The notes under the pieces are model-generated. The model did no database searches. It saw nothing but the letters and a program-made list of their open reading frames with translations, and was not told the origin of the DNA. Shown piece after piece: positions 21,738-33,434 of a DNA stretch of 64,000 nucleotides; within the stretch, counting starts at the first letter, position 1, and each line of letters opens with the position of its first letter. Where the stretch lies: contig CM060691.1 of NCBI GenBank assembly GCA_030686995.1, forward strand, positions 66,087,607 to 66,151,606. The letters are read 5' to 3'. The stretch is from Artemisia argyi (lineage: Eukaryota > Streptophyta > Magnoliopsida > Asterales > Asteraceae). Made by a program: the position numbers and the translations under genes.

Positions 21738-23291
21738 TTTTGAGGCGAAAAATGAACCACTTTTAGGGGTCATTTAAGTCTGGAATTGAATTTATTTGAT
21801 CAAATATTGCCCTAAATCGTTCCTTTTGTGATTTTAGGTACTTTGGGAGTGAATTCTGGAAAAGAAGGCATTTTGGACGTTTTTGGAGCATAAAAGTGAA
21901 GAAAACGGCAAAGACTTAATTTTCCTTGCTCGGAACAGTGGATGATGGCGTCAAGAAGAAAATCTTGACGGCGTCAAGAGTAAAAGTGGTGACGGCCAGA
22001 AGAAACGTGAAGGCGTCACCCAAGGCCGTCACGTGTTAACTTGCGCACAGAGTAGCTGATATTGTTTTGGTCATAACTTTTGCATACGAACTCGGATTTA
22101 GGTGATTCAAAAGCCCACGCGAAGAGGACGAAGAGATCTACAATTTGGTGAAAAAATGGTTGTGACGGAGTCAAGAGTAACGGGCTAACGCCGTCAAGAT
22201 GGGCCGGGCAGAAATAAGCTTATAAATATAACATCATAACTTCACTTTTTGTAAGCCCTAAACCCTAAGGTCGATTCCTGGGTTTAGGTGGGTGTTTTTC
22301 CAACAACTTAGAGGGTTTCAATCACTCCATAAACATCATGTATGGGTTTGATGATTGTATCTCAATTATGTCTTTCATTATTATTGTTGATTGTCCTTCT
22401 TTGATTATGTTTTGCTAATTCACCTTGTGTCTACTTATGATTGTGTGAAACTTGTGTAAAATTGATTAGATCTCATTGATTTCTTGTTGATGTTTGTGTC
22501 TATCTCCATTAATGAGGGGCTTGTTGATGTGTGTGTCTATCTCCATCAATTAAGGCGTGATAACTTCAATAGATCTAGTTAGTTTAGTTTATAATTCTTG
22601 TTTCCTATTGATTCTTGTTTTGATTGAATGTCTCATCAATGTTAGGCTTAAGAAAACTGGCAGACTTCCATAGGGTAACATGCTTGAACGTCTTAAGAAA
22701 CATGAACCGATGTGTACTAGGTTTTTATGGTTGTATTTAATGCATGAGCGAATTCTAGTGATCCCATGTTAGGAGCTTCTTAGCCGGCTCGACATAGGAG
22801 TGAAGTAGGAGCTTATAGGATTGGGGAAGTAAGTACGCCACCCCATGAATGGTATTAAGGAATACAACCCATCAATTAAAACAAGGTGTAACAATTCAAT
22901 AGGTAGAATTGGATAGCTAGCAAGGAGTAACATATCATAGGTAGACATGCTTCACTTATCTTGTAGAACCTTAGTTTAGTTTTCTTGCACATTAGTTTAA
23001 TTAGTAGCTTTTGGGTTAGTTGATTAACAACTAATTTCGCCCCTCCTTCCAAAGCCAGAGATTTTTACTTGCTTTTCATAAAATATAAAAATATAAAAAA
23101 CAATTATCTTTCACCTTTAGACCTAGTTAGATTAATTTCAATCCTAACGACACTATTCCTGAGTTGAACAATCAATCCCCCGGTACTTGTTACTATACTA
23201 TACTGCAACGATCAGGTACACTGCCTGGTGGGGGTTGTAAGCTTCTCGAGATCCCTCGAGAGGTAAAGCCTGGTGCAATTCCCATGCGTCA
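21738..23291 (+). repeat. A3/4 5' LTR
   Basis: About 1,554 bp. The first three bases are TTT instead of TGA; the rest (TGAGGCGAAAAATGAACC) fits. TGACG sites at about 21950-22200, and TATAAATATAAC near 22225. It ends CCCATGCGTCA at 23291. Confidence 0.85.
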
Positions 23292-23297
23292 AGTTTT

Positions 23298-23315
23298 TGG
23301 CGCCGCAGCCTGGGG
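23298..23315 (+). other. A3/4 primer binding site
   Basis: TGGCGCCGCAGCCTGGGG seven bases after the LTR; a tRNA-Asp-type site with two or three changes from A2. Confidence 0.7.
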
Positions 23316-23469
23316 AATAGTTATTGTCTAGGTTAGAATCTCTTTTTATTAGGTCTACTTGCTAGATTCCTTTCTAGTAAGATTTTATTTATTTTTTTAT
23401 TTTTTAGGTTCTCTTTAGTCTATCTTAATTCTTCGTGTTTTTGTTCGTAACTTTTCACCACCCGACATC

Positions 23470-24205
23470 ATGGACGATGGGAACATCTTTGAACCCGTCA
23501 TCCCACCACAACAAAACCCACCACTAGAACCTCTTAGGCCCCGAACCTTAGGAGAGTATTCCCGACCTAGCCACCAAGGCTACCGAAATACCATTGAGCT
23601 CACCGGAGCCAATGTGACCCCCTTTCGATCCGACACCATCCGATTGGGGCAAAACGGATGTGCATTCCATGGACTTCGTTCCGAAGATCCAAATCAACAT
23701 CTCAAGGACTTCCTTAAAATCGTAGATTCCATAGACCTAGATGCTGCAACTGGAGAGACAACCCGATTACGCCTATTCCAATTCTCTCTACGTGATCAAG
23801 CTAGTCAATGGCTTGAGCGTTTACCCGCGAGATCCATCACGACGTGGGATGATCTCACCACTCGTTTCTTGCTCAATTTTTCCCACCGGGGAGAACTACT
23901 AAGCTTAGGAATGACATCTTGATGTTCCAACAACGTCAAAATGAATCTCTTTATGAAGCATGGACTCGTTTCAAGGACTTACTCCAAAAAGTCCCTCATC
24001 ATGGCATAGATCTTTGGCTCCAAGTCCAAATCTTCTATGACCATATCGATCTCTCCATGAGGCGAGCCATTGACCAATCGGCCAGTGGTAAGCTATGTGA
24101 TCTAAGTGCGGAACAACCATGAGAACTCATAGAAGATCTTGCTCTCTATGACAACGAAAGTTGGAATGATCCCCGTGATATGAACAAAACGGTCAAGGCA
24201 ATATC
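23470..24205 (+). pseudogene. A3/4 gag N-terminal part
   Basis: Starts MDDGNIFEPV at 23470 and matches A2 gag from its start, including LRLFQFSLRDQASQWLERLP (about 23770-23830). A frameshift near 23880-23920 ends the first open part at 23922; the sequence continues in another frame (23919-24122) to a stop at 24120-24122 and on to VKAIS, where C1 is inserted at 24206. The region that in A2 carries the zinc knuckle and the next roughly 150 codons is missing from this element. Non-functional. Confidence 0.85.
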
Positions 24206-25506
24206 TGTTGACATAAATAATGTCTTAAAACATTGTTAGCATATTAACAATGTCTCTATGTTTTGATAATTACAAAGCATAAACTCATTAATCTAAAACT
24301 TATGACGTAAACAAGTTTTTAGTGCTTAATATTTGTCTTTGCTTTCATATCACTTAAGGTATGAATAAACAAAGGGTTTATTGCATTTCATGATCAAAGG
24401 AAATTTTTCTAATCACTAGAATTTTTATAAAAGGTTTTAAACATCTTATATCTTTTACAAAATTACTTTTGGAATTAAAAGAATATGTTTAATTCATTAT
24501 AAATATATGATTTCAAATTTCTAACCAAAAATGGCAAATTTTATCCAGAAAAATATTCCCCACTAAAAGACAAGAAAAACCAACGTTCTGAAGGGGCGGC
24601 CCCCTTAATTCCTTAGGCGGCCCCCTTAATCATTAAGGGGACCGGCCATTAATTATGGGGACCGGCCACGCTCCAGAATAGTATTTTTCTCCCCTATAAA
24701 TACTGGTTCACTCCTCATAATTTTTTCACCTTTTGCACTTCTAAACTTTCTGATCTAGATCCATATTTCTATTCTCTCATCCTTTGATCATAAGTGTATA
24801 ATTCTTTGTTTCAAAGTGATTCAAACTTCATCCTCTCAAGTGCAAGAGAAGAATACTTCTATCCCCTAAGACAAGAAGTATTACAACTTGTTGTGATCTC
24901 CACATCCAAGTAGTTAGTGCATCATCAAGATTATTTACATTATTCTTTTTGAAGATTGTTGTAAATATTTGATTGTAGATAGTTGTGCTAGATATATAGA
25001 TTGTATGATTAGTTAGTAGCTTGGTGTGAAGAAGAAAAGTTAGGAACTAGATTGGTGTGAAGAAGATAGGTGTGGAGTAGTTAGTTGTGAAGTAGATTGA
25101 TTTGAAGAAGTTGTGTAGAAGTTGTGACTTAGGTGTGAAGAAGTTGTGGTGTGAAATTTGGTGTGTAAATTGGTGTGTAAGGTTTTCTCCGCCATAAGGG
25201 AGCTTGTTGATATAGTGAAGAAAACTCTCGAGTTAGGTGCTCGGGGAGTGGAGTGGGGCAAGGAAGATGTCCTTGTAGGCGAACCACTATAAATCTCTTG
25301 TCTCGCGGTTTTCCATCTCTTACTTATTTCATTACTTATCATTGTTATATATTATTTATTGATAGTTGTTTATATTGTGCAAGACTTGAGATCACATATT
25401 ATCGAATCTAAGTTTTTTAAAAGCTAAGAAAATACTAAAACTATCTTTGATAACGAATTAAAAAGACGTAAACCTATTCAACCCCCCCCCCTTCTAGTTT
25501 TCCACA
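24206..25506 (+). repeat. C1 5' LTR
   Basis: About 1.3 kb, TGTTGACATAAATAATG to TTTTCCACA. It holds the GC-rich palindromic block at 24593-24669 and TATA box TATAAAT at 24695-24701. Confidence 0.88.
24593..24701 (+). promoter_or_regulatory. C1 LTR promoter: GC palindrome block plus TATA box
   Basis: Two direct copies of GGCGGCCCCCTTAAT followed by two inverted partners of the form TTAAGGGGACCGGCC and ATGGGGACCGGCC, in an otherwise AT-rich LTR. TATAAAT starts 26 bases later. The same block recurs upstream of the extra ORF (30310). Confidence 0.6.
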
Positions 25507-25508
25507 AT

Positions 25509-25521
25509 TGGTATCAGGAGC
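25509..25521 (+). other. C1 primer binding site (tRNA-Met type)
   Basis: TGGTATCAGGAGC, close to the initiator-Met complement TGGTATCAGAGC found in C2 at 51232. Confidence 0.8.
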
Positions 25522-25574
25522 CACGTCTAGCAAGATTTTTAAAATATATTGTATTTTAAAACTTGTAACGATCT

Positions 25575-28500
25575 ATGGAATCTGAAAAATATTTAGAAGG
25601 GCAATCTATGCAAAGACCACCACTATTTGAAAGTGATGGATTTTTATATTGGAAAAATAGATTCGATACATATGTGAAATCAAAAGATCTTGATCTTTGG
25701 CATATTATTACCTTTGGTGATTTTCCCCCTATGAAATGGTTATTTATAATGCGTTACCACGCTAAGAGTATGAAAGAATTTTTATGTGTAAAACCGCCAA
25801 AGAAATTTGGGATTCTTTACTAATCACTCACCAAGGTAATAGCCAAGTCAAAGATAATAAAATAGATCTTCTTGTACAACAATATGAACAACTTACGATT
25901 CCGGAAGAGAAATCAATTGATAATGCTTTTGCTAAGTTTAACACTATTATCAAAAGTTTAAAAGCACTTGATGAGACATTTTCTAGTAAAAATTGTGTTA
26001 GGAAATTTCTTAGGGCATTGCATCCAAAATGGCGAGCTAAGGTCACGGCAATTGTAGAATCAAAGAACTTGATGACGTTATCACTAGATGAACTAATTGG
26101 CAACTTGAAGGTTCATGAAGAAATCATAAGAAGAGATTCGGAAATGGTCAAACTCAAGAAAGAACAAACCAAATCCATTGCTCTAAAAGCCAAAAAGGAA
26201 CCTAGTGATGATGATGATTCAAGTGATGAAAGTGAAGACGAAGAATATGCAATGGCCGTAAGAGAATTCAAGAGACGAGGAAGATTCACTAGATCATCAC
26301 GAGATGAAAGAAAAGCGTTCCAAAGAAATAGAAGTGAAAACTACGGGAAAAGAAAAGTGTTTTAGATGTGGAATGCCAAATCATCTCATTGGCGAATGTC
26401 TAAAGCCACCGGGTTATGAAAATCAAGGCGCATTTGTTAGTGGAACATGGAGAGATAGTGACAAAGAAGAAGTTGAAAATCCAAGAGAAGAAAAGTGTTT
26501 TATGGCAAAAGAAACCGACGAAATATGTTTAGGAATTGACTTGGAACCTGACGAATGGATCAAAGATAGCGGATGTTCGAGGCACATGACGGGGAACCGC
26601 AAGCTATTCTCTACAAACAAGGCATACAATGGAGGTAACGTTATTTTCGGTAGTGACTTACGTGGAAAAATTATTGGCAAAGGTACGATTTCTCAAGACT
26701 CACTTACTATTGAAAATGTAGAGCATGTAGATAAATTAACATATAACTTGCTTAGTGTAGGACAAATATGTGATAATAAATGTTGAGTCACATTTACCGA
26801 AGAGGATAGCGAAATAGTTAAGAATGGAAAAATTATAGGTACAGGAATTAGGAAAGGTGGCATATATGTTATGAAACTAGGAAACAAACCTGAGGATAGG
26901 ATATGCCTAACGACCCTAGATGAAAACTCTACATTGTGGCATAGGAGATTAGGACATGCTAACATGCAACAAATACAATCTTTGGCCTCTAAGGAATTAG
27001 TTAGAAATTTGCCTAATCTAAAATATGACAAGCATTTTTGTAATGCATGTAAAATAAGAAAACAAGCTCATGCTAGTCACAAAGCTAAGAATATAGTATC
27101 CACTACTAGGTGCCTAGAATTATTACATATGGATCTTTTTGGTCCATCCGCTGTGCGGAGCTATGGAGGAAACAAATATACCTTAGTAATAGTAGATGAC
27201 TATTCACGATACACGTGGACTAGGTTTTTAAGTGACAAAACCCAAGCCTTTGAAAAATTCGAAATATTTAGTAAAATGATTCAAAATAAATTAGGATGCT
27301 CAATAGTTGCTATTAGGATGGACCATGGTAGGGAATTTGATAACGAAGTACAATTCAGAAAATATTGTGAGTTAAATGGAATATCTCACAATTTCTCTGC
27401 TCCTCGTACTCCTCAATCAAATGGCGTAGTAGAAAGAAAAAATAGGTCACTACAAGAAATGAGTAGAACTATGTTAAATGAACAATCCATTCCACAAAAA
27501 TTTTGGTGTCACGCCGTAGATACATCAACTTATATTTTAAATAGGGTATCAATTAGAAGAATTCTAGGAAAAACTCCTTATGAGTTATTAAGAGGTAGAA
27601 AACCAAACTTAAGCTACTTTAGGGTATTTGGAAGTAAATGTTATATTCTAAACACTAAGGATTACCTCACTAAGTTAGATCCAAAATCATATGAAGGAAT
27701 ATGTTTAGGATACTCACAAAATAGCAAAGCATATATAATACTTAACAAACACTCCATGAAAGTAAAGGAATCACTAAATGTAACATTTGATGAAACACCA
27801 CCACCTCCTAAAACATTACCTTTAGAAGATGATGATTTAGTCGAAGATGAAGCTATTGAGGTTAGTAAAACAAAACCCACAGGAAATGATAATGAAGACA
27901 TTCGATTAGAAAATAACGAAACTGTTAATATTAAAGAATCTAGATCACATCCATTAGATAATATAATAGGAAATCTTAACCAAAGAACCCTTAGGTCACA
28001 AGCCCAAGATAAAAACAACTTCTTTTGTTTCCTCTCAGCAATAGAACCTAAGAATATTAGCGAGGCTTTAAAAGATGAAAGTTGGGTTATAGCTATGCAA
28101 GAAGAATTAAATCAATTTAAGGCAAATGATGTTTGGGAATTAGTCCCAAATCCAAAGAATATGACCATCATAGGAACCAAATGGGTATATAGAAATAAGT
28201 TAGATGAAAATGGAATAGTTACTAGGAATAAAGCTAGGTTAGTTGCTCAAGGTTATAATCAACAAGAAGGAATTGATTATGACGAAACTTATGCCCCCGT
28301 AGCTAGACTAGAATCGATTAGGATATTACTTGCCTACGCTTGAGCCCTAGATTTTAAGTTATTCCAAATGGACATGAAAAGTGCATTCCTTAACGGTTTT
28401 ATCAATCAGGAGGTATATGTGGCACAACCTCCAGGATTCATTGACTTTGCAAAACCTGATTATGTTTATAAGTTAAAGAAAGCTTTGTATGGACTCAAAC

Positions 28501-29573
28501 AAGCTCCCAAACCTTGGTATGATCGATTAAAAGCTTTTCTTATTAAACATGATTATTCCATGGGAATGGTAGATAACACTCTTTTCACTAAAAGGAAAGA
28601 CCCAAATCTCATCATTGTCCAAATATATGTCGATGACATTATATTTGGATCGACTTGTCAAGACATGTGTGATGAATTTGCCAAAATCATGCATGATGAG
28701 TTTGAGATGAGTATGATGGGTGAACTTAACTTCTTCCTAGGATTACAAATAAAACAATTAGAAGATGGAATATTTTTTAACCAATCTAAGTACATTAAGG
28801 AAATGCTTAAGAAATTTGGCCTAGAAGACTCAAAACCCATGAAAACTCCCATGTCTACGGAAGTAAAGCTCACAAAGGATGATGAAGGTGAGTCCGTAGA
28901 TAACACCAAGTATAGAGGAATGATAGGTAGTTTACTATACTTGACGGCAAGTAGACCCGATATCATGTTTAGTGTCTGCCTTTGTGCCTGTTTTCAAGAG
29001 GATCCCAAAACCTCTCACCTAGAAGTGGTTAAGCTTATCTTCTGATACGTTAAAGGCACAATACACTTAGGATTATGGTATCCTAAGGGATCCGGCATAG
29101 AAACCATCATCTATGCGGATTCGGATCATGCGGGAGACTACGTAGATAGAAATAGCACTAGCGGTATTTGCACGTTTATGGGATGTTGTCTAACATCTTG
29201 GTTTTCGAAGAAGAAAACCGCTCTTGCTATTTCTACCACCGAAGCCGAATATGTAAGCGCTGGAAAGGCATGTCAACAAGCACTATGGATGAAACAAGCT
29301 CTCATAGACTATGGCATTAGGTTAGAAAACGTCCCCATTATGTGTGATAACAAAGGTGCGATAGATTTAAGTAAAAATCCAGTGCAACACTCTAGGACTA
29401 AACACATAGAAATACGCCACCATTTTCTTAGGGATAATGTACAAAAAGGTAATATATCTATAGAAAAGGTTGCATCGGAAGACAACATTGCGGATATATT
29501 CACAAAACCCCTTAAGCGTGAATTATTCAACCACTTGCGTTTAGGATTAGGAATGATGGAACAAGTTGACTAA
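25575..29573 (+). pseudogene. C1 gag-pol polyprotein, broken
   Basis: Gag starts at ATG 25575 (MESEKYLEGQ). Zinc knuckle [14 protein letters not shown] at 26358-26399 (CX2CX4HX4C). Protease DSGC at about 26565. Integrase HHCC at about 26935-27060, catalytic Asp in LHMDLFGP (27132), Asp in MDHGREF and Glu in [14 protein letters not shown] at 28628-28639. RNase H YADSDHAG (about 29113) and TTEAEYVSAG (about 29240). It ends MEQVD at 29573. Damage: about 95 bp lost in gag near 25735 compared with C2, causing a frameshift; another shift near 26300-26360; stops after NKC (26785), after AYA (28343) and after IF (29043-29045, TGA). Protein similarity to C2 is very high. Confidence 0.9.
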
Positions 29574-30561
29574 ATTATATTGAATTAATACAAATTTATA
29601 CTTGCATAAAATTTATTTTTCTTCCATTTCATCTTTTCTGAGTCTAGGAATCTATTTCGCACAAAAATAAAGATTGGGAAAATTTATTTTCTTTGCATAA
29701 ACTCCTTTGTAAAACCCAATCAATTCTCTTTAAAAATTATTCTTACATCTAGGAATCACATGAAGATCATTTTCCTTGCATTGTTGACTAATACTAAAAA
29801 CATTGTTTTTCAAAATCATGCATAAACTCTCACATAAATTGTCAAGGTATATAATCTAATATATGTCTTTGACATTCATGATCGAGCAAAAATTGAATCA
29901 AGGAGATCATTTGGATTGTTTCTTAGGATCGTTATTTCTTTTTGCATTTAGGAGTCGAAACAATCACAACTCCACATTTGTTGTATATAAACACACACTA
30001 GGACAAATTCACTAATAATGTTGTCATCTTGATCCATCATTAGTCTTTCACTCACTATTTGCCTTTAATCTAAGATAGGTGCCTTAGGAAGTTTAAGTGA
30101 TCTTGCCTTTACTTACCTCCTCTTGCTTATTATGTGTTGATTATTTGATCTTTTGCCTATGTGTTCTTACATGCATGCTATATCTTGATTAGATTAGATT
30201 CTATATTGCCTAAGGGAATTGAACTTGCTTGAACTCTAATCCAAACACACAACCTTTCTGCAAATTTTCTGCCAAAAACCCAATTCTGGCAACCTGGAAA
30301 TCACCAGATGGGCGGCCCCCTTAATTTTGTAAGGCGGCCCCCTTAATCATTAAGGGGACCGCCACCTAATTAAGGGGACCGGCCATCTGATGGTCGGGTT
30401 TACAGAATCTTTTATGCTTTTTAGCCCATTTCAACCTACATTTCCCAATTTTCACCAACACATTTTGTCCTAATCTCCCAAACAAACTTCATCCATCCAT
30501 AAACACACAAATCTTACACTATAAATACCCCCAAGCCTCAAAACTCTTCACTCATCCCTTC
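29574..30561 (+). other. C1 region between pol and extra ORF
   Basis: About 1 kb without coding signal, nearly colinear with C2 55403-56400. The last 250 bases hold the GC palindrome block and a TATA box. Confidence 0.6.
30310..30526 (+). promoter_or_regulatory. C1 putative internal promoter before extra ORF
   Basis: GGCGGCCCCCTTAAT twice, then TTAAGGGGACC twice with GGCC (30310-30384), the same block as in the LTR. TATAAAT follows at 30520-30526, 36 bases before the ATG at 30562. C2 keeps the arrangement (56150-56365). It implies a separate mRNA for the extra ORF; inference only. Confidence 0.5.
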
Positions 30562-31134
30562 ATGGCTTCTCTAAACAAACCAAAACCAAAAGCCTCAAGG
30601 CTTGCAAGAATGACGGAAAAACCCGTTTTTCAAATAAAAAGCCCTCTAAACAAATCCATCATAACAAATGAAGTTGGAAGTCACTCAACACCACCAACCA
30701 CTTACTTCCCAAACTTTCCACCAAATTCACAAGGACATTCATTTGATCCTCTTTACAAACCATACAACATTGGCCAAACATCTTCCTTCATGCCAAACCA
30801 CTCATCTCATCCTCCAATCACTTGTAATGATCCATACAAGTTTGATCAACCATCCCACTACAACTCCAACTACATAAACCCAATTCATCCATATCAACAC
30901 AATGACTTTCACCGCATTACCACGGAAAAGCAAAAGTTCCGTGATGAAATATCACAAATCCATGATCTTTGTGATCTCAATGCCATGTATCTTGCACAAC
31001 GCAACAAAGGGCAACCTCCATCATCACCCTACAACAATTGCCTTCCTCACTCTCTCAACTTGGATCAAGTTACAAACCACACTCACTATTGCCCTTGTTG
31101 CATCTTTCTTCAAAAAAAAAAATCCTTTACTTGA
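30562..31134 (+). CDS. C1 extra ORF after pol (SIRE env position), function unknown
   Basis: 190 codons from ATG 30562 (MASLNKPKPK). The protein is basic at the N-terminus, then rich in Pro, His, Asn and Tyr, with a conserved CPCC group near the end (HYCPCCIFLQ). No signal peptide, membrane segment or known domain is visible, so it is not a typical envelope even though it sits where SIRE elements carry an env-like gene. C2 has the same protein in a form with about 48 more C-terminal codons; C1 loses these by a frame change in a run of A (31113-31122). C1 is therefore slightly truncated. The upstream palindrome block and TATA box suggest its own transcript. Confidence 0.55.
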   Translation: MASLNKPKPKASRLARMTEKPVFQIKSPLNKSIITNEVGSHSTPPTTYFPNFPPNSQGHSFDPLYKPYNIGQTSSFMPNHSSHPPITCNDPYKFDQPSHYNSNYINPIHPYQHNDFHRITTEKQKFRDEISQIHDLCDLNAMYLAQRNKGQPPSSPYNNCLPHSLNLDQVTNHTHYCPCCIFLQKKKSFT

Positions 31135-31590
31135 GTGAAGATATTTCTTGGATTGAATATCTCCTCACTCGACCTCATCCCATTCCACCCTTAACATGAT
31201 ACAATATTGTAAGGGCCACCTCTTCCGCTCCATACCCCACTCCATATCCTTCTCCGTATAACAACTAAGCTTTATGCTTATGTTATCCTTCAAGCAAATA
31301 AAACAATCAACCATGAGTTGCAAGCAAGTCCAAGTGCTCTTTTAGGCAATATAGGACTATGTCTTTTCTTTTGTTTTATTATGATCAATATGCCTTAAGC
31401 ATATTAAATGTTGTAATGCTTTCTATGATGCTTGAATGAATCTATTTTTATAATTATTGCTTTGCATGTATATGTGCCTTGTTCTCTTCTAATATTTTGT
31501 GTAGGCAAGATTTCTATAGCTCATTGCCTTGATGCTCTCAAATGAGGGGGAGCATACATCAAGGGGGAGCATTTAACTTTTTGATTTTAC
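31135..31590 (+). other. C1 3' noncoding remnant with polypurine-like tracts
   Basis: Contains the lost C-terminal codons of the extra ORF in another frame (to about 31266), and two purine tracts, TGAGGGGGAGC near 31543 and AAGGGGGAGC near 31561. Sequence ends at GATTTTAC, then B2 begins. Confidence 0.65.
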
Positions 31591-33434
31591 CAACAAGTTT
31601 TATAGATTTCTAAGCTAATATGAAGCCTACAATTGATTTTGAAACTTGTCCTATTTTGACAGTTATGCAAATTGACTTTTTGATTCAAAACATAACTTTG
31701 ACTAAAATGAACTTGGGTCCTAATTCTAATGATTGGAAATGTAAATTAAGCTAATTTGTAACTGAATTAAGAAATAATAACAACTAATGAGCCTATGTGG
31801 ATGGTTATGCAAACTGGAATTCCATCAGTTAAAGAAAACAAGAACTTTAAAATGGATTCTGACTTTTGATGTAAAAATGACCAAGAGCAATATTCCAATG
31901 AGGTACTTAGATCCTAGGTACACTAAACTATCAAGCCTAAACACATACAAACTAAACTAACTAAGCAGTTCAAGAAATGCCAAACACCCCTAAAGTGGTG
32001 ACTGTTAAAAGGTTTTGAATGAAAAAGCAATTTTAAAACTAATACTTGAAAATTCAATGATCTAAAATGTTCTATTACAGCTGTATAAACAATCCCAAAC
32101 TACAAATAAGCAGATATACATAAGCTAAGACAGAAATATAGAAGTGCAATTTTATTTAAATAAGACTTGAAATGTTAAATTACAAAGCTGAGAACAATAT
32201 TCCTTTTGAAATCAAAATAAGCTAGAAAGCATTAAAAGTTACACTAAGATTAATTTAAAACTACTCCTACTACTAAAACTCTAACTGCCAACTTATGGCT
32301 TACACATTATCCATTTATACTAAGATTTCTAGGGTTACTATCCTCTCTCTTGTTCCTGTGACCTTCCCAATTTTTGTTTGAGCCTTTGGATGATCTCTGA
32401 ATGATCTTGGCCGTTCACCTCAATTTTGGCGGGAAAATAAAGTCTTGCAATTTGGCAGATAGTTCTTTGGCATGGGGGGGGGGGGGGGGCAAGTTTTGGA
32501 TTGAAGTGGTGGAAAGTGGATAGGTTGGAGTGTTGGCAGAGGAGGGGGGAAAAAGGGTGATGATTGTGTTTGGTTTAGGTTGCAGGCTAGGAGCAGGGCA
32601 AGTGTGGGGGAGGGATAAGGTGGAGTATTATATGGGGTGAGGGTTTGTTTTTATTATTTTGACCGGGGTCAAACTTTATAAAAGGGGTGGGCTGTTTAGA
32701 GAGTGGGCTGGTAGGGGTAATGGGCTTGGGTGAGGGTGTGTGTGGATCAGGTATTTGGTTTTGGGTTTAGATATTAAAAAAATGTCCATTTGGTTTTGGT
32801 ATATATAATGCACAAGGACCATTCATGTAATTAACTGAAAATGAGGGCTGGTTTTTGCCATTTTCCAAACATATATCCAAGGGTTGAAATTGCCACATTT
32901 GAAATTCCCAAGGACCTTGATTTATAAATTTACCATTTAAAAATGCCGAGGGACTAAAACTGTCAAATTCCAAACTCTAGGGACTAGAATTGTAACATTT
33001 GAAAACTTTCATCCAAGGACCATATTTGCCAAAGTGATTAACCAAAAGACCATTTTTGACAATTTCCAGAAATTTACACCCAGGGACTAAAATTGCCAAT
33101 TTTCAAACTGCAGGGACCATTTGTGTAATTTTTCCAAACTTTTCACCCAAAGTCCGTTTTTGATCACTTTTGAATTTTTAAGGACTTGGGTTGACTTTTC
33201 TTTCAAAATGAATACGTAGGGACTTATTTTTGACAAATTTAGAAACTTGGGGGACTGAAACTGGCAATATTGCAAATTTTGATCGTTTTTCATTTGTTTT
33301 TGCTCGTTTTGCATTTGAAACACATAAAACACAATCTCTGAGATAATTTAAGTATTTTGATGACTTTTTGATTGTTTTTGTATGTTTTGGCAGTTTAAAT
33401 ACGATAAAAATGATGAGTGTTTGCGCACTCATCA
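31591..33434 (-). repeat. B2 3' LTR, truncated
   Basis: Corresponds to 39879-41721, with only scattered differences. In minus reading it begins with the TGATGAGTG hairpin (33434) and contains the phrase repeat (about 33260-32790), a 16-base C run (32489-32474) and the portion down to 31591. The remaining 2.1 kb towards the primer site is missing. Confidence 0.8.
32474..32489. repeat. G16 homopolymer in B2 3' LTR
   Basis: Sixteen consecutive G. The same run of 16 is present at 40765-40780, and family member B3 has 11 C at 58850-58860. Confidence 0.9.

Larger units (their letters stand above)
24206..31590 (+). mobile_element. C1: SIRE-type Copia element, 3' end deleted
   Basis: 5' LTR 24206-25506, tRNA-Met primer site, gag-pol, then an extra ORF with its own apparent promoter. 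It is inserted in gag of A3/4 after CAATATC. It breaks off at about 31590 inside the stretch that in C2 (57440) precedes the 3' LTR, and joins directly to the LTR of B2. The 3' LTR is absent. Confidence 0.88.

Noticed and set aside
24593..24669. GC palindrome block as a Helitron terminus
   Set aside because: No CTRR end or upstream TC start; the block sits inside LTRs at a fixed distance from a TATA box.
30562..31134. C1 extra ORF as a viral-type envelope
   Set aside because: Position fits, but no signal peptide, membrane segment or fusion-like region is visible.
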